A DNA stretch of 64,000 nucleotides, from the NCBI RefSeq assembly GCF_032854445.1, contig NC_088296.1, positions 2,503,246 to 2,567,245 of the forward strand, written 5' to 3'. Below are positions 1 to 12,928 of the stretch, in pieces. The position numbers were made by a program, and so were the translations under genes. The notes beneath the pieces were generated by a model, which made no database searches, was not told the DNA's origin, and was given only the letters and a program-made list of their open reading frames with translations. The stretch comes from Liolophura sinensis (lineage: Eukaryota; Mollusca; Polyplacophora; Chitonida; Chitonidae). Numbering within the stretch: the first letter of the stretch is position 1; each line of letters opens with the position of its first letter.

Positions 1-3000
1 AGAGTGTACTGTTTGTGAAGCCCTGAAATTGTCCAGCCCAATCAATATAGTTTTGTCTCCAAAATTAAATTGTAAATTGGGCGGTTCCTAGAGGACCACT
101 CGGTTTCCACCCACCATAATTCTGACTGCCGTCATACAAGTGAACTATTCTTGAGTACGGCGTAAAACACCAGTCAAATAAATATATAATGAACAGATGA
201 CTGTTGTGACAAGCAGTTCTCATTCTCACAACTTCCCGCATTCATTAATATTGGTTGCCCCACTTATGGTCTAGCCTTAACCAACCAGTTGGCTATATTT
301 TTCTACTGTATTATATTTCATGTCTGTGCTTGTCTCTATGTATACTGGCTGATGTCTGTGATCAGTGAGCTCCAAGGTATTAACAGTCGAGAGAAAGCTG
401 ACAAACCAAACCCTGATTTATGACGGGCCAGTTCATTAAGTCCGAGGAAAGCTTGAAGTTTTGTCGCGCTGTTAACGTGTCAGTACACAGATATGAAAGG
501 TACATGGACACGGCGAATATTGTTGGTCCTAAGGGGGGGGGGGGGGGACCGTGCGGGATTGGGGGTGAGGTGGTGGGTGATTCTTCATAGTTTAGAACTC
601 CACATGCTCACCTGGCAAAGGCCTGGTGCTTCACTTGGAAAGAGTTTAGTTTTTTCTAGGCTGCAAATATGTGGGTAGCCACTTCAACAAATAGCCGTTT
701 CACTTGGCTTGAAGTATTCTCATTGCCCTTAGCACATATTTGTTATTTTTAATTTTTGATTTGGCTGCACAGCTGTAGTACAGTGGTGTAAATAAACACT
801 GCCCTGAAAACTTGAACCTTTGTAGTGTTTACAACATCTAGTAGTAAATTACTCCATAGTGTGCAGGGCTTTCGAAAAGGGCAGAGATGAGGCTTTCATG
901 CCCATAATAGCTGCCTGTGTGTTATACTAACACATATGGCTGGTTATAAACTTCATAGTATTTTGCCCATTCAGCCTCAGATTCTTCAAGGGTTTTCTCC
1001 CAGCTTGGTTCATCTATTCATTCATTTATTTATTTATTTATTTGTATCATTAGTATGATTATAGGCAAAGAAAATGCTTACATGATGGATGTGTGAAATG
1101 GAAGACCACAAAATACTGTCTCACATCAGGTTTTTGCCACATAACCCATGCAAACTGCTAGTAGATTTTATTGTTCAGAATGCATATAGATCTATGAATG
1201 CATTCATTAATGTACCTTGAAAGAAACATGGCCAAATGGAATAAATTTTGCTCCCACATTACACATTTAAAATGGAGTTTATGAACCCCCAATTTTTTAT
1301 ATCTTTCATGCCAGCAGTACTTTTTATAAAGTTGCCATTTTTTGTTTTTTTTTTTAAATTGTTGGTGTTTTATGATTGAAGTAAAATCCAGATAAATATC
1401 AAACCAAATATGAACATTTATTTATTTATTTATTTATTTAATTAATTTAGTAATTTTCTTATGAACGGCCTGAATCTTTACAGAGGCCTATACTTGTGAA
1501 AGAGACTATAGAAAGTTTGTGCAAGTTATTTTTGTTTGGATCAAGGGAGACCACTCGTTTTTGTTATGTGCAACAGGTTGCCAAGCTTGTTTTCTCTCAA
1601 GTCTTGGGTGTTGCTCTCCATTAAAATTTTTTTTCTCAGGAGTTATCTCCACTGAGTGTATGCTAATTGTTTAAGACATGCTAGCGAGGACTGAAATTCA
1701 ACCAAAGGCAACAAATTGTCTATGTTTAGATGACAGATTTTAAATGTTTTCCCCTTGATTGATTTTTAATGTTGAAAGTTTGACATAATATGTCTTGCAA
1801 CAGTTTGATTTCATGTCACAAAATTTTATAACTTTTTGGGGTTAAGGGACTTAAAGGAAAAGGCCTCTGAAAATCAAAGTTAGCATCACTAAATAGACCA
1901 CTTCAAACTGTGCATAAATATTCTTTCATTTATTTTTTTAGATTTTTGTGAAGAGAATTAAAGGCATTCAAACGTTTGAATTTTAAGGTGGGCTTTTTTA
2001 TGGACCGTACTATCAGATTTTAGGAACAGAAAGTTTTTCTAACTCTAATCACGACACTGACTGTTAGAATAGCTCTTTTTATCCATGAGTAAATGATTAC
2101 TGAAATAATGTTCCCAAAATTCCTTCTTTCTGGTGAACAGCAGGGAAAAAAATTGTTGTGACATCAGAGTTCCTAGAGAAAGGCACATGAAGTCCAGCAT
2201 AGTATTCAAATATTTGAATGCTTTTCAAGACTTTTTAAAAAAATCTGGAAAAAAAAGATGAAATTATTTTACGCCTAGTTTTCAGTTGTCTGTATGATGA
2301 ACCTTATTTCATATTTTAGCTTTGTTTTACTTTAGATTATTCCCAAATGAAGTTTTCTTTGGCCACATTTTATTAGCTTTTTTTTATGTTTTCGTCCTTA
2401 CCTAGGTGTTAACACTGTATTTTGCCGGTTGGTTTGTGTGTGTGATGGAACAGAACTACAAAGAAAGAGGCCTGGGCTTCAGCAAAATCTACATGTATGC
2501 CAATAGTTGCTTTGGGTGTTTGACAAAATGTGGTAATTCTCATTCAAAAGTGACTGCATGATGTACTGTTTTTCTACAATCTGTATGTTCACCTGGTGTT
2601 CGTTTTAAGCCTAGATTGAGGCCATTTCTCTGCCCAGACTAAAAAAAAAGAAAAAAAAAATTTTAGGTGATGCATTGATACTGCCAAAACCATCAAACGT
2701 AACTGGTGTAACGTAGCACCTGCATGAAGGCATAGAATATTCATGCTGCCGTATTCTGTGTACATGTAAGTAAAAAGAAGGGATTTTTTCTTTATTTTTT
2801 TCAACAAGGAGCAATGAGATATCAGGCTTGCTGGTTTTGGCAGTGTATGTAGGTTAGGTTCATGTCAAGATTGTAGGCCTGCAAATACCTTATTGAGGCA
2901 TGGTTGACAAATTTCAAAACCAGCCGATCAAACTACAGATTTCAGATGTTATTTACATGTAAAGTTTATTAGATGCCACTTAGTTTGTGACTGACAAGAC

Positions 3001-3157
3001 AGGAGTTGATGTCGGAGTCTGCCCTTGTTGGGCTGCTGGACAAAAAAGATTTAGGGCCAAAAGGTGTGCATAAGTAAATGTTTGTTTAGGCCAGATAGGA
3101 GAAAGGTTAGAAGTGGTCATGATTTTGTAGTAAATATAGATTTAGTATGGTTTATCT
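1..3157. other. Noncoding T-rich region, no gene seen
   Basis: No open frame here resembles a known protein or is bordered by convincing splice sites. The plus strand is rich in T runs and TTTA-type simple repeats (about 1020-1045 and 1418-1442), and there is a G homopolymer near 533-547. The texture fits introns or a long untranslated region, but nothing decides which. A truncated SINE-A at the left end is listed separately. Confidence 0.5.
88..184 (+). repeat. SINE-A, 5'-truncated copy
   Basis: This matches the 3' half of the SINE-A family: it has 'CCACCATAAT', then 'TTCTTGAGTACGGCGTAAAA' and an AAATAAATA-type tail. The tRNA-like head is missing. Compare the complete copy at 59248-59511. 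Confidence 0.8.
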
Positions 3158-3313
3158 ATTTGGTTGGTGCTTTACACCGGTCTCAAGAATGTCACTTAGG
3201 TGTCCAGTGTTATGGTGGAAGGAGTATCATCCAAATATGATTGAAGAGGAAGTCAGCATGAACTGGACTTGAACTCACAGAGACGGCTATGCTGAGAGGG
3301 TCCTTACATGTAG
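3158..3313 (-). repeat. SINE-A, divergent minus-strand copy
   Basis: The plus strand reads as the reverse of the family: a 'TTGGTGCTTTACACCGGTCTC' like tail complement, then GGAAGTCAGCATGAACTGGA, then 'TTGAACTCACAGAGACGGC' (B-box side). It is strongly diverged and lies only about 60 bp from an opposite-facing copy. Confidence 0.65.
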
Positions 3314-3370
3314 TGCTATGATGCATGAATATAGCAAGCAAAGGTGTACACACACTTTGATGTAAAGATG

Positions 3371-3551
3371 TACGGTCTCTGGTCGTACGTGGGAAGGTCT
3401 TGCAGCAACCATCGGTTGGTCGGGCAGCAACCTGCTGATAATCGTCGGTTTCCCCTGGGCTCAGCCCGGTTTTCACCCACTATAATGCTGGTCGTATAAG
3501 TGAAATATACTTGAGTACGGCATAAAACACCAATCAAATAAATAAATAAAT
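3371..3551 (+). repeat. SINE-A, 5'-truncated copy
   Basis: It has the family core (GGTTTCCCCTGGGCTCAGCC), 'GTATAAGTGAAATATACTTG' and the ACACCAATCAAATAAATAAA tail. Together with the copy at 3158-3313 it forms an inverted pair. Confidence 0.8.
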
Positions 3552-5436
3552 GTTACCCGTTATCAACAGAAAATTGAGGAAAAGTGATTCCTATTTATTA
3601 TGAAACCCATCATGTGATGTGATGTGCTTAGATTACTGTACATTGTGTATTTTCAGGTGACATATTACCTGATTGTGGTGGATTCATCCGAAATTATATA
3701 TACATCATAACAAGTTTTTCGATGAAGGTTGATTTTCTTGCCAGTAAAACTTTGTGTTTAGCATCAAAAGAATCATTTTATGGCTTCATGTGCTTTTCAA
3801 AAGTGTGTTTTTGCGTAACAGACTTAGGTTGAAATACTGTATGTAAATGTACTCAGTTTTAATCTTTCTGGTCTACCTGCTAAGGGAGGGAAATAGAAGG
3901 GCTGGTCCTACCTATGTTTTGTCAAGTACCGATACAGTGCAGTAATTAGAGAGTATACAGGTGTGTGTGTGTGTGTGTGCGATAGCCGTTTTTTGGAGTT
4001 GAGCTGTATAAGGTTGTTGCATTGATGCGACTGTCTATGGGGTTATTGTGGATATGGTAAACCTTTGGTGTGAGGTGTGACCCCCAGTTTCTCCACCGAC
4101 CTTGTTGTCATCACAGAGGCATTTCATCCCCGTAACACTAGCAACCCCAGTTTTAATACCCAAGAATTTCAAGTAGGTTTTTCTAGAACCTCTTGTATGC
4201 CCGGGAGACACCTTCCGTGACCCCCCCCCCACCCCCCATCCCCAGCTCCTTTAACCATTTACCTGTGTTGTGTTAAAGACACCTATTAGAATGACTAAGG
4301 CCTTTGTTATGTCAGTGACTTTGCAACCTGTTGACTGTGTCACTTTATACACAAGAGCCAGTGAATTTACATATGAATTGAACAACTTAGCATGAATAGT
4401 CTGAATGGATGTGCATATGGCTAGTTTTTTTTTTAAGCCTTTAGGGGCTGGCGTGAAGTCGAAAGGGCCAAGAAAAAAACCTGTAAGTTGGTCAGGGTCG
4501 GGGCATTGTAAACGTGGTTTACACGGGAGGTTAGCATTGTCGTTGCTTTCACCTATGAATCTGACCACTGTCATATTGGTGAAATATTCTTTAATGCAGC
4601 TCTAAGAACCAGTCATTCAGTGAAGCAGGGTAGCATTTTCTTTTAGCTCATTTCTGCTGTGTATCTGCTTAAACACACGACTGTTTATACAGAGCGACTT
4701 TGAGTGACAACAACTTACCTCTACATCTGACGATATATATTTCTGGACTTTATTGGAGTTTTTTTTTTTGTTTTTTTTTGAAGAAGAAGAAACTAAATTG
4801 TGGCAAACCTAATTATAAGGCGAGGAAATACAGAACCCGAAGAGAGCCAGTGGGCTATGGTAGGTTGTGCATTGTCCCCCTTTTTTAAAGCAGGCACTAA
4901 GCACTGAAGACCTGGATTTGAGCCTTTGTCAGGCTGGCTGTGCCAGTGGCACCCCTATTTTACTGTAAGCAAAAGCACAAAATAGGTCCGATTCGGAAAA
5001 ATCAAATGGGCAAAAATTTGAAAAAAATCAAATATTTTTTTTTCTAAAAACAAAAATGTTTGTGTTCTAAAGTGTGTACCCCAATATACCTCTGAGTAAT
5101 GTGCTCCCTGCGAGGTATCGGTTATACACGTTTTAGCAGGCAGAGAAATATCTTAAAATGACATTTCCAAGCATTCACAAAATCTTTGTCCTCAACATCC
5201 ACGGGGCCCCACAAATTCCTGCATTCAGCACTGAAGATTTACCAGGGAAATAACAAACTGTGTAACAATCGGACTTGATAAACATTTTGAGGGAGATGAC
5301 TGCACATTAGTTTTTATCTTAGCAATTGATTGTTTTAAAGGATTGCTACATAGTACATACAGAGCATCTTAATGGGTTAGGCACTGTCCTCACCATTTGG
5401 CTTTTAAATGCCAAATGGCTTGAAAGTGCTTACATT
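3552..5436. other. Noncoding region
   Basis: No supported gene. It holds a (GT)n run near 3961-3980, a C-rich tract near 4219-4238 and poly-T/poly-A tracts (about 4760-4780 and 5028-5045). The short open frames lack splice context or recognisable sequence. Confidence 0.5.
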
Positions 5437-5635
5437 TTGATTTATTTGATTGGTGTTATACTCTGTACTCAAGAATATTTAACTTACCTAACGGCGGCCA
5501 GCATTATGGTGGGAGGAAACTGGGGAAATCCCACGATCATCGGCTGGTTGATGACAGACCGTCTCGCTTAGGGACAGAGAGGAAGCCACCATGAGCTGGA
5601 CTTGAACTCACAGTGATCGCATTCGTGAAAGACCC
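5437..5635 (-). repeat. SINE-A, minus-strand copy
   Basis: The reverse orientation of the family is seen: TTTATTTGATTGGTGTTATA, then GTACTCAAGAATATTTAACT, then a GGCCAGCATTATGGTGGGAG core, ending with the complement of the B-box ('TTGAACTCACAGTGATCGC'). The A-box end is lost. Confidence 0.85.
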
Positions 5636-5769
5636 TGCTTACATTTTGATAAAAAGTTTAAAAGTCTTAAAACTTGAAAAGGAGCTTATTATGGGCTGAA
5701 TACTAGAAAGAACTTGATGATAGTTAAAGGGTGTGGCCCAGCACGGAGAGGAGATGCCATATTCACGGG

Positions 5770-6260
5770 CTGGGGCAGGAATAAGTGCAATGTGGATGAT
5801 GTTTGAGGATGGAATAGATGAAGATGCAATGTGGATGATGTTTGAGGAAGGAATAGATGAAGGTGCAATTTGGATGATGTTTGAGGAAGGAATAGATGAA
5901 GGTGCAATGTGGATGATGTTTGAGGAAGGAATAGGTGGAATGAGAATAATGTTTGAGGCAGGAATAGGTGCAATGTGGATGATGTTTGAGGCAGGAATAG
6001 GTGCATTGGGGATGATGTTTGAGGCAGGAATAGGTGCAATGCAAATGATAAGGCTGGAATAGGTGCAGGAACAAGTATGATGGTTGAAACACTTTGGCAC
6101 AGAGAGAAGACATGATAGTCACTGGCTGAGGCAGGAATAGATGCGATGTGGGTGGTGTTTGAGGCAGCAGTAGGTGCAAGAACAGGTATGATGTTTGAAA
6201 CACATCAGCACAGAGAGAAGACATGATAGTCACTGGCTGAGGCAGGAATAGGTGCAATAT
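5770..6260 (+). repeat. Minisatellite, 33-39 bp unit
   Basis: Tandem units contain 'GTGCAATGTGGATGATGTTT' followed by GAGG(A/C)AGGAATAG. About seven good copies run to 6060, and looser copies follow to 6260. Unit lengths divisible by 3 keep both strands open for over 100 codons, which explains the repetitive open frames here. I do not regard those as genes. Confidence 0.8.
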
Positions 6261-6280
6261 GGATGATGTTTGAAACACAT

Positions 6281-7265
6281 ATTGCACTTGTCCCGGCCTC
6301 TGTAGGTGGACTGACATCATCCATTCCACAAAAAGTACATTGTCTCAGCCTCTGTAGGTGAACAGACACCAACTGTACCACAAATGTACGCTGCCCCAGC
6401 CCCTGGATGAAGACTTCTGGGTGTGGACTTACATGAGCTGTATCACAAAAAGTCCACTGTCACAGCCTTTCTAAATGCACAGACATCGACCGTACCACAA
6501 AAAGTACATTGTCTTGGACTGCTCATGAATGTGGACTGATGTCCATTTGTACCCAAACAAGTGTGTTGTCCCGGCATCTAACGGTGGGCTGACATTAGCA
6601 TACCACAACTAGTACAGTTTTTGTCACCTGAAGACTAACATAAGATGTTGCACAAAAGCACGTCTTGTCTGACTGTATCACCTAGAGATGTCCACAAAAA
6701 GTCCGCTGCGTCGGCCTCTGTAGGTTGACTGACTTTAAAATGGTACCACAATCATACATTATGTGCATGGGGGCGTATCGCGTGAAGCTTTGTTCAGCAG
6801 TCACGTTTTTCGAATGGTTTGTGGTTATTTACTGTTTTGTGCCAAGAACTGTCCTTTCATAGTTTGTTGGTCAACTTCATATGTTTATGACATAATTTTG
6901 GGGCTTTTCGGTAAATTAAATAAGCTACGCTAAAACTTTTCAGATCTGTCTTGAACATGATACAGGACAGAAAAGTATTGTAATTAACCTAAAATTTAAT
7001 GCGGAACGAGGGTACTCATTTTGCCGGATTCGTAAATAGTCTGCCATTGATATAAGGGCATTTACAAGTAGAAAGGTGTTACTTTAGGTTAATTTAGAAT
7101 GTAGGATGATATCTGATTGGGAAAATGTGAGTTCCATGCCCCCAATTCTTTTGCTGCAATGTGACATGTACCTATTACATACATTTACTTATTTTTTGCT
7201 CTCAAAAAATATCGTTCACAAAAAGTAGGCTGCTCCAGCCCCTATATTGGAGGGCTGAAATCCGT
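6281..7265 (+). repeat. Degenerate repeat block with 'CCACAAAAAGTACATTGTC' cores
   Basis: Irregular units (about 60-95 bp apart) share CCACAAAAAGTACATTGTC, CCCGGCCTCTGTAGGTGGAC and ACTGAC-like segments. The block decays after about 6740, with one more recognisable unit near 7214-7265. The first unit carries a 19-base match (ATTGCACTTGTCCCGGCCT) that recurs at 12.4-14.3 kb. Confidence 0.6.
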
Positions 7266-8607
7266 TCAGTGTTAACAGATCATTAAGGGCTGACGGTGAA
7301 TTCCTAGTCATGTCCCCTGGCTATCTCCTTGACGAACAATGGTGCGGTCAGCCTGTCTCTCCACATAGCTTTCTTAACACATGCAGCTTCCGTGGAACTG
7401 GGCACCCTGGTTGCCCAGCGATCGCGTGGGTAACCAGGAGAAAATGTAACGCTGTCGAGAAGGGGAACTTGTTACGGTCTCAAAACCCCAGTACGTGGTA
7501 TGCGTGCACGTGATCAGGCCGGTCGGTAAGGGGCCGACGTGCAACAACCTGTTGTAAACTTAATTGTGAAGAATCTCCGCGACTACACAATTCGGGAAGC
7601 CGGGTCGGAGAAAAATGCTCGAATGGTGGAGTGTCAATTGATTCGGGTTAAAAGGCGGCGTTTGTCCTGCAAACTTCACTTTTATGCATGTGCATTTGAC
7701 CGACACGTTGACTTGGTCTGTAGCTCCTGTCTCCTGGTGAAATGGGTAAACTTCGAGTGCCCGCTTCACCTACTCTTGAGCCCCCAAGGCAACAGTCACT
7801 CGTATGTCCCGACGTGTTAACATAGATTGCAGACAGAATGAAGAACTTTTACCGGCAGTGGCTTCTCGGGTTGTCAAGTTAATGAGATTAAGTCTTCTAC
7901 CGTGGCACTGTGTCTCAGATTGAAGATGTATTGACGGACTGACGGCTTGTGGATACGTGTGGCACGGAACTCCGGAAAGTCCCACAACTCACAGTCCCCT
8001 CGGTTCAACTGTGGGCGCAGGTAAGATAGACCAGCAAGCGCAGTGTACTTGTATGTACCTTACTCAGCTCCAAGTCAGCTGATTGTTCCATACATGCATA
8101 TATCAGCCTGATTTGCCTGGACCGCTTGGACGTGTTGTTTCTATCATGTTCATTAAATGTGTTGACAGCCCAGCATTTTGACAAATCCTATACCAATAAC
8201 ATCAACACATTGCTCTTCACGCCACGGCGTTTTAATGGTTAGAGGTAACGTTAACATGGACAGTTAAAATAAAACTCGGAGGTGAATTGAGAAGTGTCCA
8301 GATTTCAGCCGTGACATGTCACAATTTGCCAAGCAACTATCACACTGTTGTCTTTCACTCGACATGCTGTACTCGTGTGTCTCATTCGTGCCCGTCCTTT
8401 GTACAAGTAATTTATTCTGACATAAGCACACTGTTTCTTTATACATTTTAAATCGACTTAAAGGCGAAGAAGTGTTAAGACGATGATAGATATCATCCTT
8501 TCACAGAATACCGCTCAGATACCACGACCGGTCGTCGATCACTTACGACTGACACACACCGATGTTCTACTGCCCTTGTGACATTGTTATTTTAAGTCCG
8601 ACCTGGG
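7266..8607. other. Noncoding or unassigned region
   Basis: This stretch is more GC-balanced than its left flank and has several open frames of 65-95 codons (7310-7820), none recognisable. A donor-like sequence (GCGCAG|GTAAGATA) ends at about 8019 on the plus strand and could close a 5' leader exon. I find no matching downstream coding exon. Confidence 0.35.
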
Positions 8608-8830
8608 CCACCGTGGATCAGTTGGCTAGCGCAGCGCAGTGACTTAGAAGCCTCTCACGAATGCCGTCGCTGTGAGTTCAAGTCTAGCTTATGCTGGCTT
8701 CCTCTCCGGACGTATGTGGAAAGGCCTGCCAGCAACCTGCGGATGGTCGTGGGTTTGCCCCGGGTTCTGTCCGGTTTCCTCCCGCCATAATGCTGTGAAA
8801 TATTCTTGAGTACGGCGTAAGACACCAAGT
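8608..8830 (+). repeat. SINE-A, nearly full-length
   Basis: It starts with the tRNA-like head (CCACCGTGGATCAGTTGGCT, A-box-like), has the B-box-like GAGTTCAAGTCTAGC, the GGATGGTCGTGGGTTTGCCC core and the ATTCTTGAGTACGGCGTAAG end. A short internal deletion precedes the tail, and the A-rich tail is eroded. Confidence 0.85.
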
Positions 8831-8908
8831 CCGAATTATGACTTTTAATAGCGGTGTAAGAAGCCGGGTTAGACTTGGGTAAAGACGTGGGAGGGACTTC
8901 GTATTGCA

Positions 8909-8998
8909 CGGGCCTCCCTGGCCGAGTGGTTACGAGGCTCTGGAGCCTTTTACGAATGCGGTCGCTGTGAGCTCAAATCCAGCCCAGGCCGTTTAGCC
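8909..8998 (+). repeat. SINE-A head only
   Basis: Only the tRNA-like 5' part is present: 'GGCCTCCCTGGCCGAGTGGT' (A-box region), then CGGTCGCTGTGAGCTCAAAT (B-box region). It ends abruptly and lies 80 bp downstream of another SINE-A. It resembles a Ser/Leu-type tRNA head but has no paired acceptor stem, so I do not call it a tRNA gene. Confidence 0.7.
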
Positions 8999-9314
8999 TG
9001 GAAGGTTTAAACTTTTATGTAATATATGAAAGACACAAGACTCCGTTTCTTCTGATTCTTAAGTATCATGTGAAAATTCCATTTGGGAAGGTATTTTTTT
9101 CAGTGTTGGTAACTTTGACCTTCATAGGTTATCGGTATCCAATTTCTCATTCTCCATTGATTTTAGGGCATTCATAATTATACGGCTTCAAGCGTACATG
9201 CACTTCATGGTCTTGTGTGTATATTATTGCATATATGTGGAGAACAACCCTCGACCGCTATTAAACCATGTCTACATGTATGTGGGGTGAGGGTCACAAG
9301 TGTATTTTACGGCT

Positions 9315-9413
9315 ACCCCCCCCCCCCCCCACACACACACACAGTTTACCTTCTTTGCACAGCTCCCACCCCCCCCCCCCACCCCCCACCCCCCCACCAC
9401 CACCAAAAGAACC
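9315..9413 (+). repeat. C-rich low-complexity tract
   Basis: Long C runs are interrupted by (CA)n and CCACC units. The proline-rich and glycine-rich open frames over it are composition artefacts. Confidence 0.85.
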
Positions 9414-12335
9414 TGCCTTTCCACAGTGTCAGGACATTCGAGTTCAAGCCACACAACGTTCCGTGGCCACTGATCCGTATAATTATCAATTGACTTCATA
9501 TAACCTGCCCTAATAACAAAGCTTGTATGCGTACACATGCTGGATCAAATTGATCCCGTTCACGCACAGTTCCACTGATTTGGCTGTGGCTCGACGCGAC
9601 ATGGCGACCTGTATACTGTACAGACTGGTATCCTTTTTTTTTTTTTTTTCTATGCACGTATTATCGGTCATTTCTGCACAGTTTGCTGACAGGTGAATCG
9701 AAGTTTTCTCGAATGAATTCTTATCAAGCCTGGTCATGAAAAAGTAGCATGCGAACAGTTATCCACTCGCCTTCTTTCCGTTTTAGGCGGTAAATGAAAT
9801 GTTCGAATATTCTGACATACAAATAACCTGTTGCACGATCAGATACAAATCATTCCCATAAATTCAACTTGCCTTTAGGACAAAGTGAGAGGCAAGTATC
9901 TTTCGCCTTATATGACCAAGACTCTTAATAAGATCGATAATGAGCAACTGCCATTAAACACTTTCATTGGCTAGAATGTGTAGTATTGTCACATGATTGT
10001 GAAAAAAAAAAGGTAAATTACATCATTACAAATACCCATCATAGTGGTACAACCAGTACAGTCACTAAACCAGTTCTCTGGCTGATAAAAAGTCTTTGCA
10101 ATAGTCTTGCGAAACATCGTATTATCCCGACTATCTTCATGTCCAATAAAGGCTGGGTGCAAGAACAGTGTACCATTACCACGCTCAACTTTCCGCTGCT
10201 CTGCTAAGACGCCTTTCTGGATTGGTTTGTGAAGAACCACACATGAAGAAAATTATTCGGTTGAAGAATATAGTCACGCGCAAACGTCAGTAGGGGGGGT
10301 GAGTGTCAAACAAAGCGTTCTAATTTTCCTGCAATCAACCTGCACGCGTGCAGGCAACGCGAGCTGAACGAGATTTCGCGAGGCTGTTGTGGCAATTGAA
10401 ATCTGCTATAAATGTTTTTGAAATTCGCGAGTCGACCACTATCCCAGTTGGATACAAGATAACCTAAGGTAGTGTGAGACTGGACAAGGTTACTGACGAA
10501 ATCAACTTGCCGTAATAAGAATAAAATTGTTGTCGCTGTGTCATCTATGACGCCGGTTCTGAAGCGATCTGAACGGCGTTCCAGTGGTTAGTCTCATTCT
10601 TAATTGCAGACATTTTTTTGTCATATTCTTTGATGTACATGTATATGAACGCTGATTTCAGCCGATGACTTGTTGACTTCTGCCAATGTATACTGCTGAC
10701 TCCTCTCCCCCCCCCCCCCCCCCCCAACTCGAGAGCCCCAGCGGCTCACCTGGGAGACTCAATTATGGTATTTGTCGCGCTAAGTGATTTACCGTTAGCC
10801 TGGCTTCTCGGCGGGCCACCAGTATTACCGTGGTCAACAAACGGTCTAGCCTTGTGAAGCTGTATATATACATGCAGGCTACTTCGGGCAGGCCTGCCTA
10901 TACAACTCCGTTAGTGGGACTTCTTTTAGTTGAACAATGCATGTGGTTCACAAGCTAAGCTCCAAGGCGTGACCGAACTTGTTGGTTGGCAAAACCCGGG
11001 CCTCTCCCACCCAATAAAGCCCCGTCAGACAGCCAGTGTGGCCCGTGTGTTTGGGCCTGTGCGTATCGCAATGTGTCCAGTTGGCCCCATAACGTACATG
11101 TATATGGCCTTATACCTAGCTATGGGTCACTGGTACACGGACGGCAGCGGCGTTGTGTAACTTGCATGTGCGAATTTAAGATGAACATTGCGGCTATATA
11201 TTTATGTAATAGGTTACACCGCATCTTGGCTCGGTCAATCTTCGACTGAAAATCTCTGTCAAAAGTTCATTGACTTAACGTGGCTTGTGGTTGTTTCCTT
11301 CGATGCACTAGACGAGTGCATTTGTGGTGCGCTTAGTCTGGAACCAATCAACAGGTAAGCGACCTGTGTTGTTTTGTGGTTTCTATGTGTGTGTGAGGAG
11401 GGTTAGTGCATGTCACCAAAATAGGAAAAGGACTAGTGTCGTAAGCATAGCGATTTTGTTTTCCTTTCTTTAGGTAATAAGTGGCCTGGAGAACAGCTGC
11501 ACTTTTGAGTGACGCCAGAAGTAGACAGTATATCGCCTGCGACACTTGTACTTACGTCAGATCAGTGTCTAAGCCGCTAAAACGCTCCCCCAGGGTAAAA
11601 TCAGGGCCAAAGTCTGGACTGTTATTGTTTATGTATTTCACTCTATTGGAGTAATATAAATAAGGTAGGCTATAACGATTGGAGAAAATCATCCGTGGTG
11701 AGTTTTGTCTTACAAATGATGTTGAAGAAAGTAAAAAGAAAAGAACAAACCTGATTTCAGTGAACACGCGGGATGGCTGTTTTTTTGCTAATCCTACTAG
11801 GGACATGAGATCATGCCCGACACCCTCCATATGACGGTGTCATTAACTGTTTAAAGTATTTTGGCTTATATTATAAAATAGAATCGACACCTGTGTATAC
11901 ATCGCACTAGAATACCTGTACAAATCTTTCCTTTTTTATGGTTCTTCGCATTGATTTGAAGATTTTCAATTTTGAGGCATGTTTTATCTATTAATTAGCT
12001 CACAATTGTCTGTGTGTTCTCCGTCTGTGGTTGAGTATTTTCAGAAATGACGTCAATGATGAACTTACCAGCTTAGTGGAACTAGCTTATTTTCACCAGC
12101 CCCGGTGGGGCCTCGTTAATGTGGTCTATATCAGAAAAGTTCACTCGGTAAAATGGCAGAACCCTTGGAAAAACTTGCCATTTTCTCCTGAAAACACTGA
12201 CTGCTCCACTCAAGCGGCCTTCAGAATTGTTCACATACAAGGTGGAGTTGTACCACTTTTTTGTCACTCTTTTGTACTTTGCAGCATCCAGGAACAACAT
12301 AATCATCTAACACCACGTCGTTACGCAGTAATATT
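9414..12335. other. Noncoding region, no gene seen
   Basis: No supported gene. It contains poly-T near 9629-9649, poly-C near 10706-10726 and a donor-like AACAG|GTAAGC at about 11353 on the plus strand without a recognisable exon. None of the frames of 60-90 codons resembles a known domain. Confidence 0.45.
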
Positions 12336-12339
12336 CGTC

Positions 12340-12427
12340 GAGCGGCCAACACCGCGATGCAGGAAACATCGACGCTGTTTAGACTCATGTTCTTACGTCT
12401 GCTGGAAGGCAGGCCTTGAAAGGTGCA
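12340..12427 (+). repeat. Duplicated segment, copy 1
   Basis: About 85 bases are nearly identical to 14362-14447. Both contain GCAGGAAACATCGACGCTGT and GTTCTTACGTCTGCTGGAAG and end in GGCCTTGAAAGGTGC. The long plus-strand frame at 12031-12513 crosses this repeat and is not considered a gene. Confidence 0.85.
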
Positions 12428-12450
12428 ACATTTTGAGCTGTAGAACTGAA

Positions 12451-12471
12451 ATTGCACTTGTCCCGGCCTGC
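12451..12471 (+). repeat. Short dispersed motif
   Basis: ATTGCACTTGTCCCGGCCTG followed by C. The same word occurs at 12908, 13129 and 14245, and its first 19 bases at 6281, while the flanks differ. Confidence 0.85.
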
Positions 12472-12907
12472 CTACCAAAGACACCAATGATGGGAATGCG
12501 ACAGACAACCTAGTTCCTCTTGCAGAGTACTGGTGGAAGACTACAAACCTAACCGAAATCTGGAGGCTTCAGGAAAGAGTGAATAGTACCCACAGTTCAT
12601 CCAAAATGTCATGTGGAATCAGAACGTTTTTTTGTAGTTTTCGATTTGCATTATCAGGAGCCGGAAGGAGAGGACATCATTGTTAGTTTTCTGGGCATTC
12701 TATTTTTGAACACATCCTGTAACATTTCTTAGAAAAACTACCTCACACAAAAGAGTGTGGAAAAGTCCAAGAAGGAAAGCTACGGTATATCTCTGTCAGC
12801 GGAAGCTGGTCACAGCGGTCAGGCACGTGACAAGTCGTTGGTCTTCAGTGGTTGCTTCAGCTTTTGCAGGACGGAACATGTGCGATCTTTGTCTGAATCT
12901 GTTTCAA

Positions 12908-12928
12908 ATTGCACTTGTCCCGGCCTGC
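12908..12928 (+). repeat. Short dispersed motif
   Basis: This copy of ATTGCACTTGTCCCGGCCTG plus C is identical to those at 12451, 13129 and 14245. Confidence 0.85.

Noticed and set aside
5639-6329. Long open frames on both strands (up to 188 codons)
   Set aside because: They come from a minisatellite whose unit length is a multiple of 3; the peptides are repetitive and frames open on both strands.
8003-8030. 5' leader exon ending GCGCAG|GTAAGA on the plus strand
   Set aside because: A single donor-like site without a matching downstream exon or recognisable coding sequence.
12031-12513. 160-codon plus-strand open frame
   Set aside because: It crosses the 85-bp duplication and a dispersed 21-base word, has no splice context and no family resemblance.
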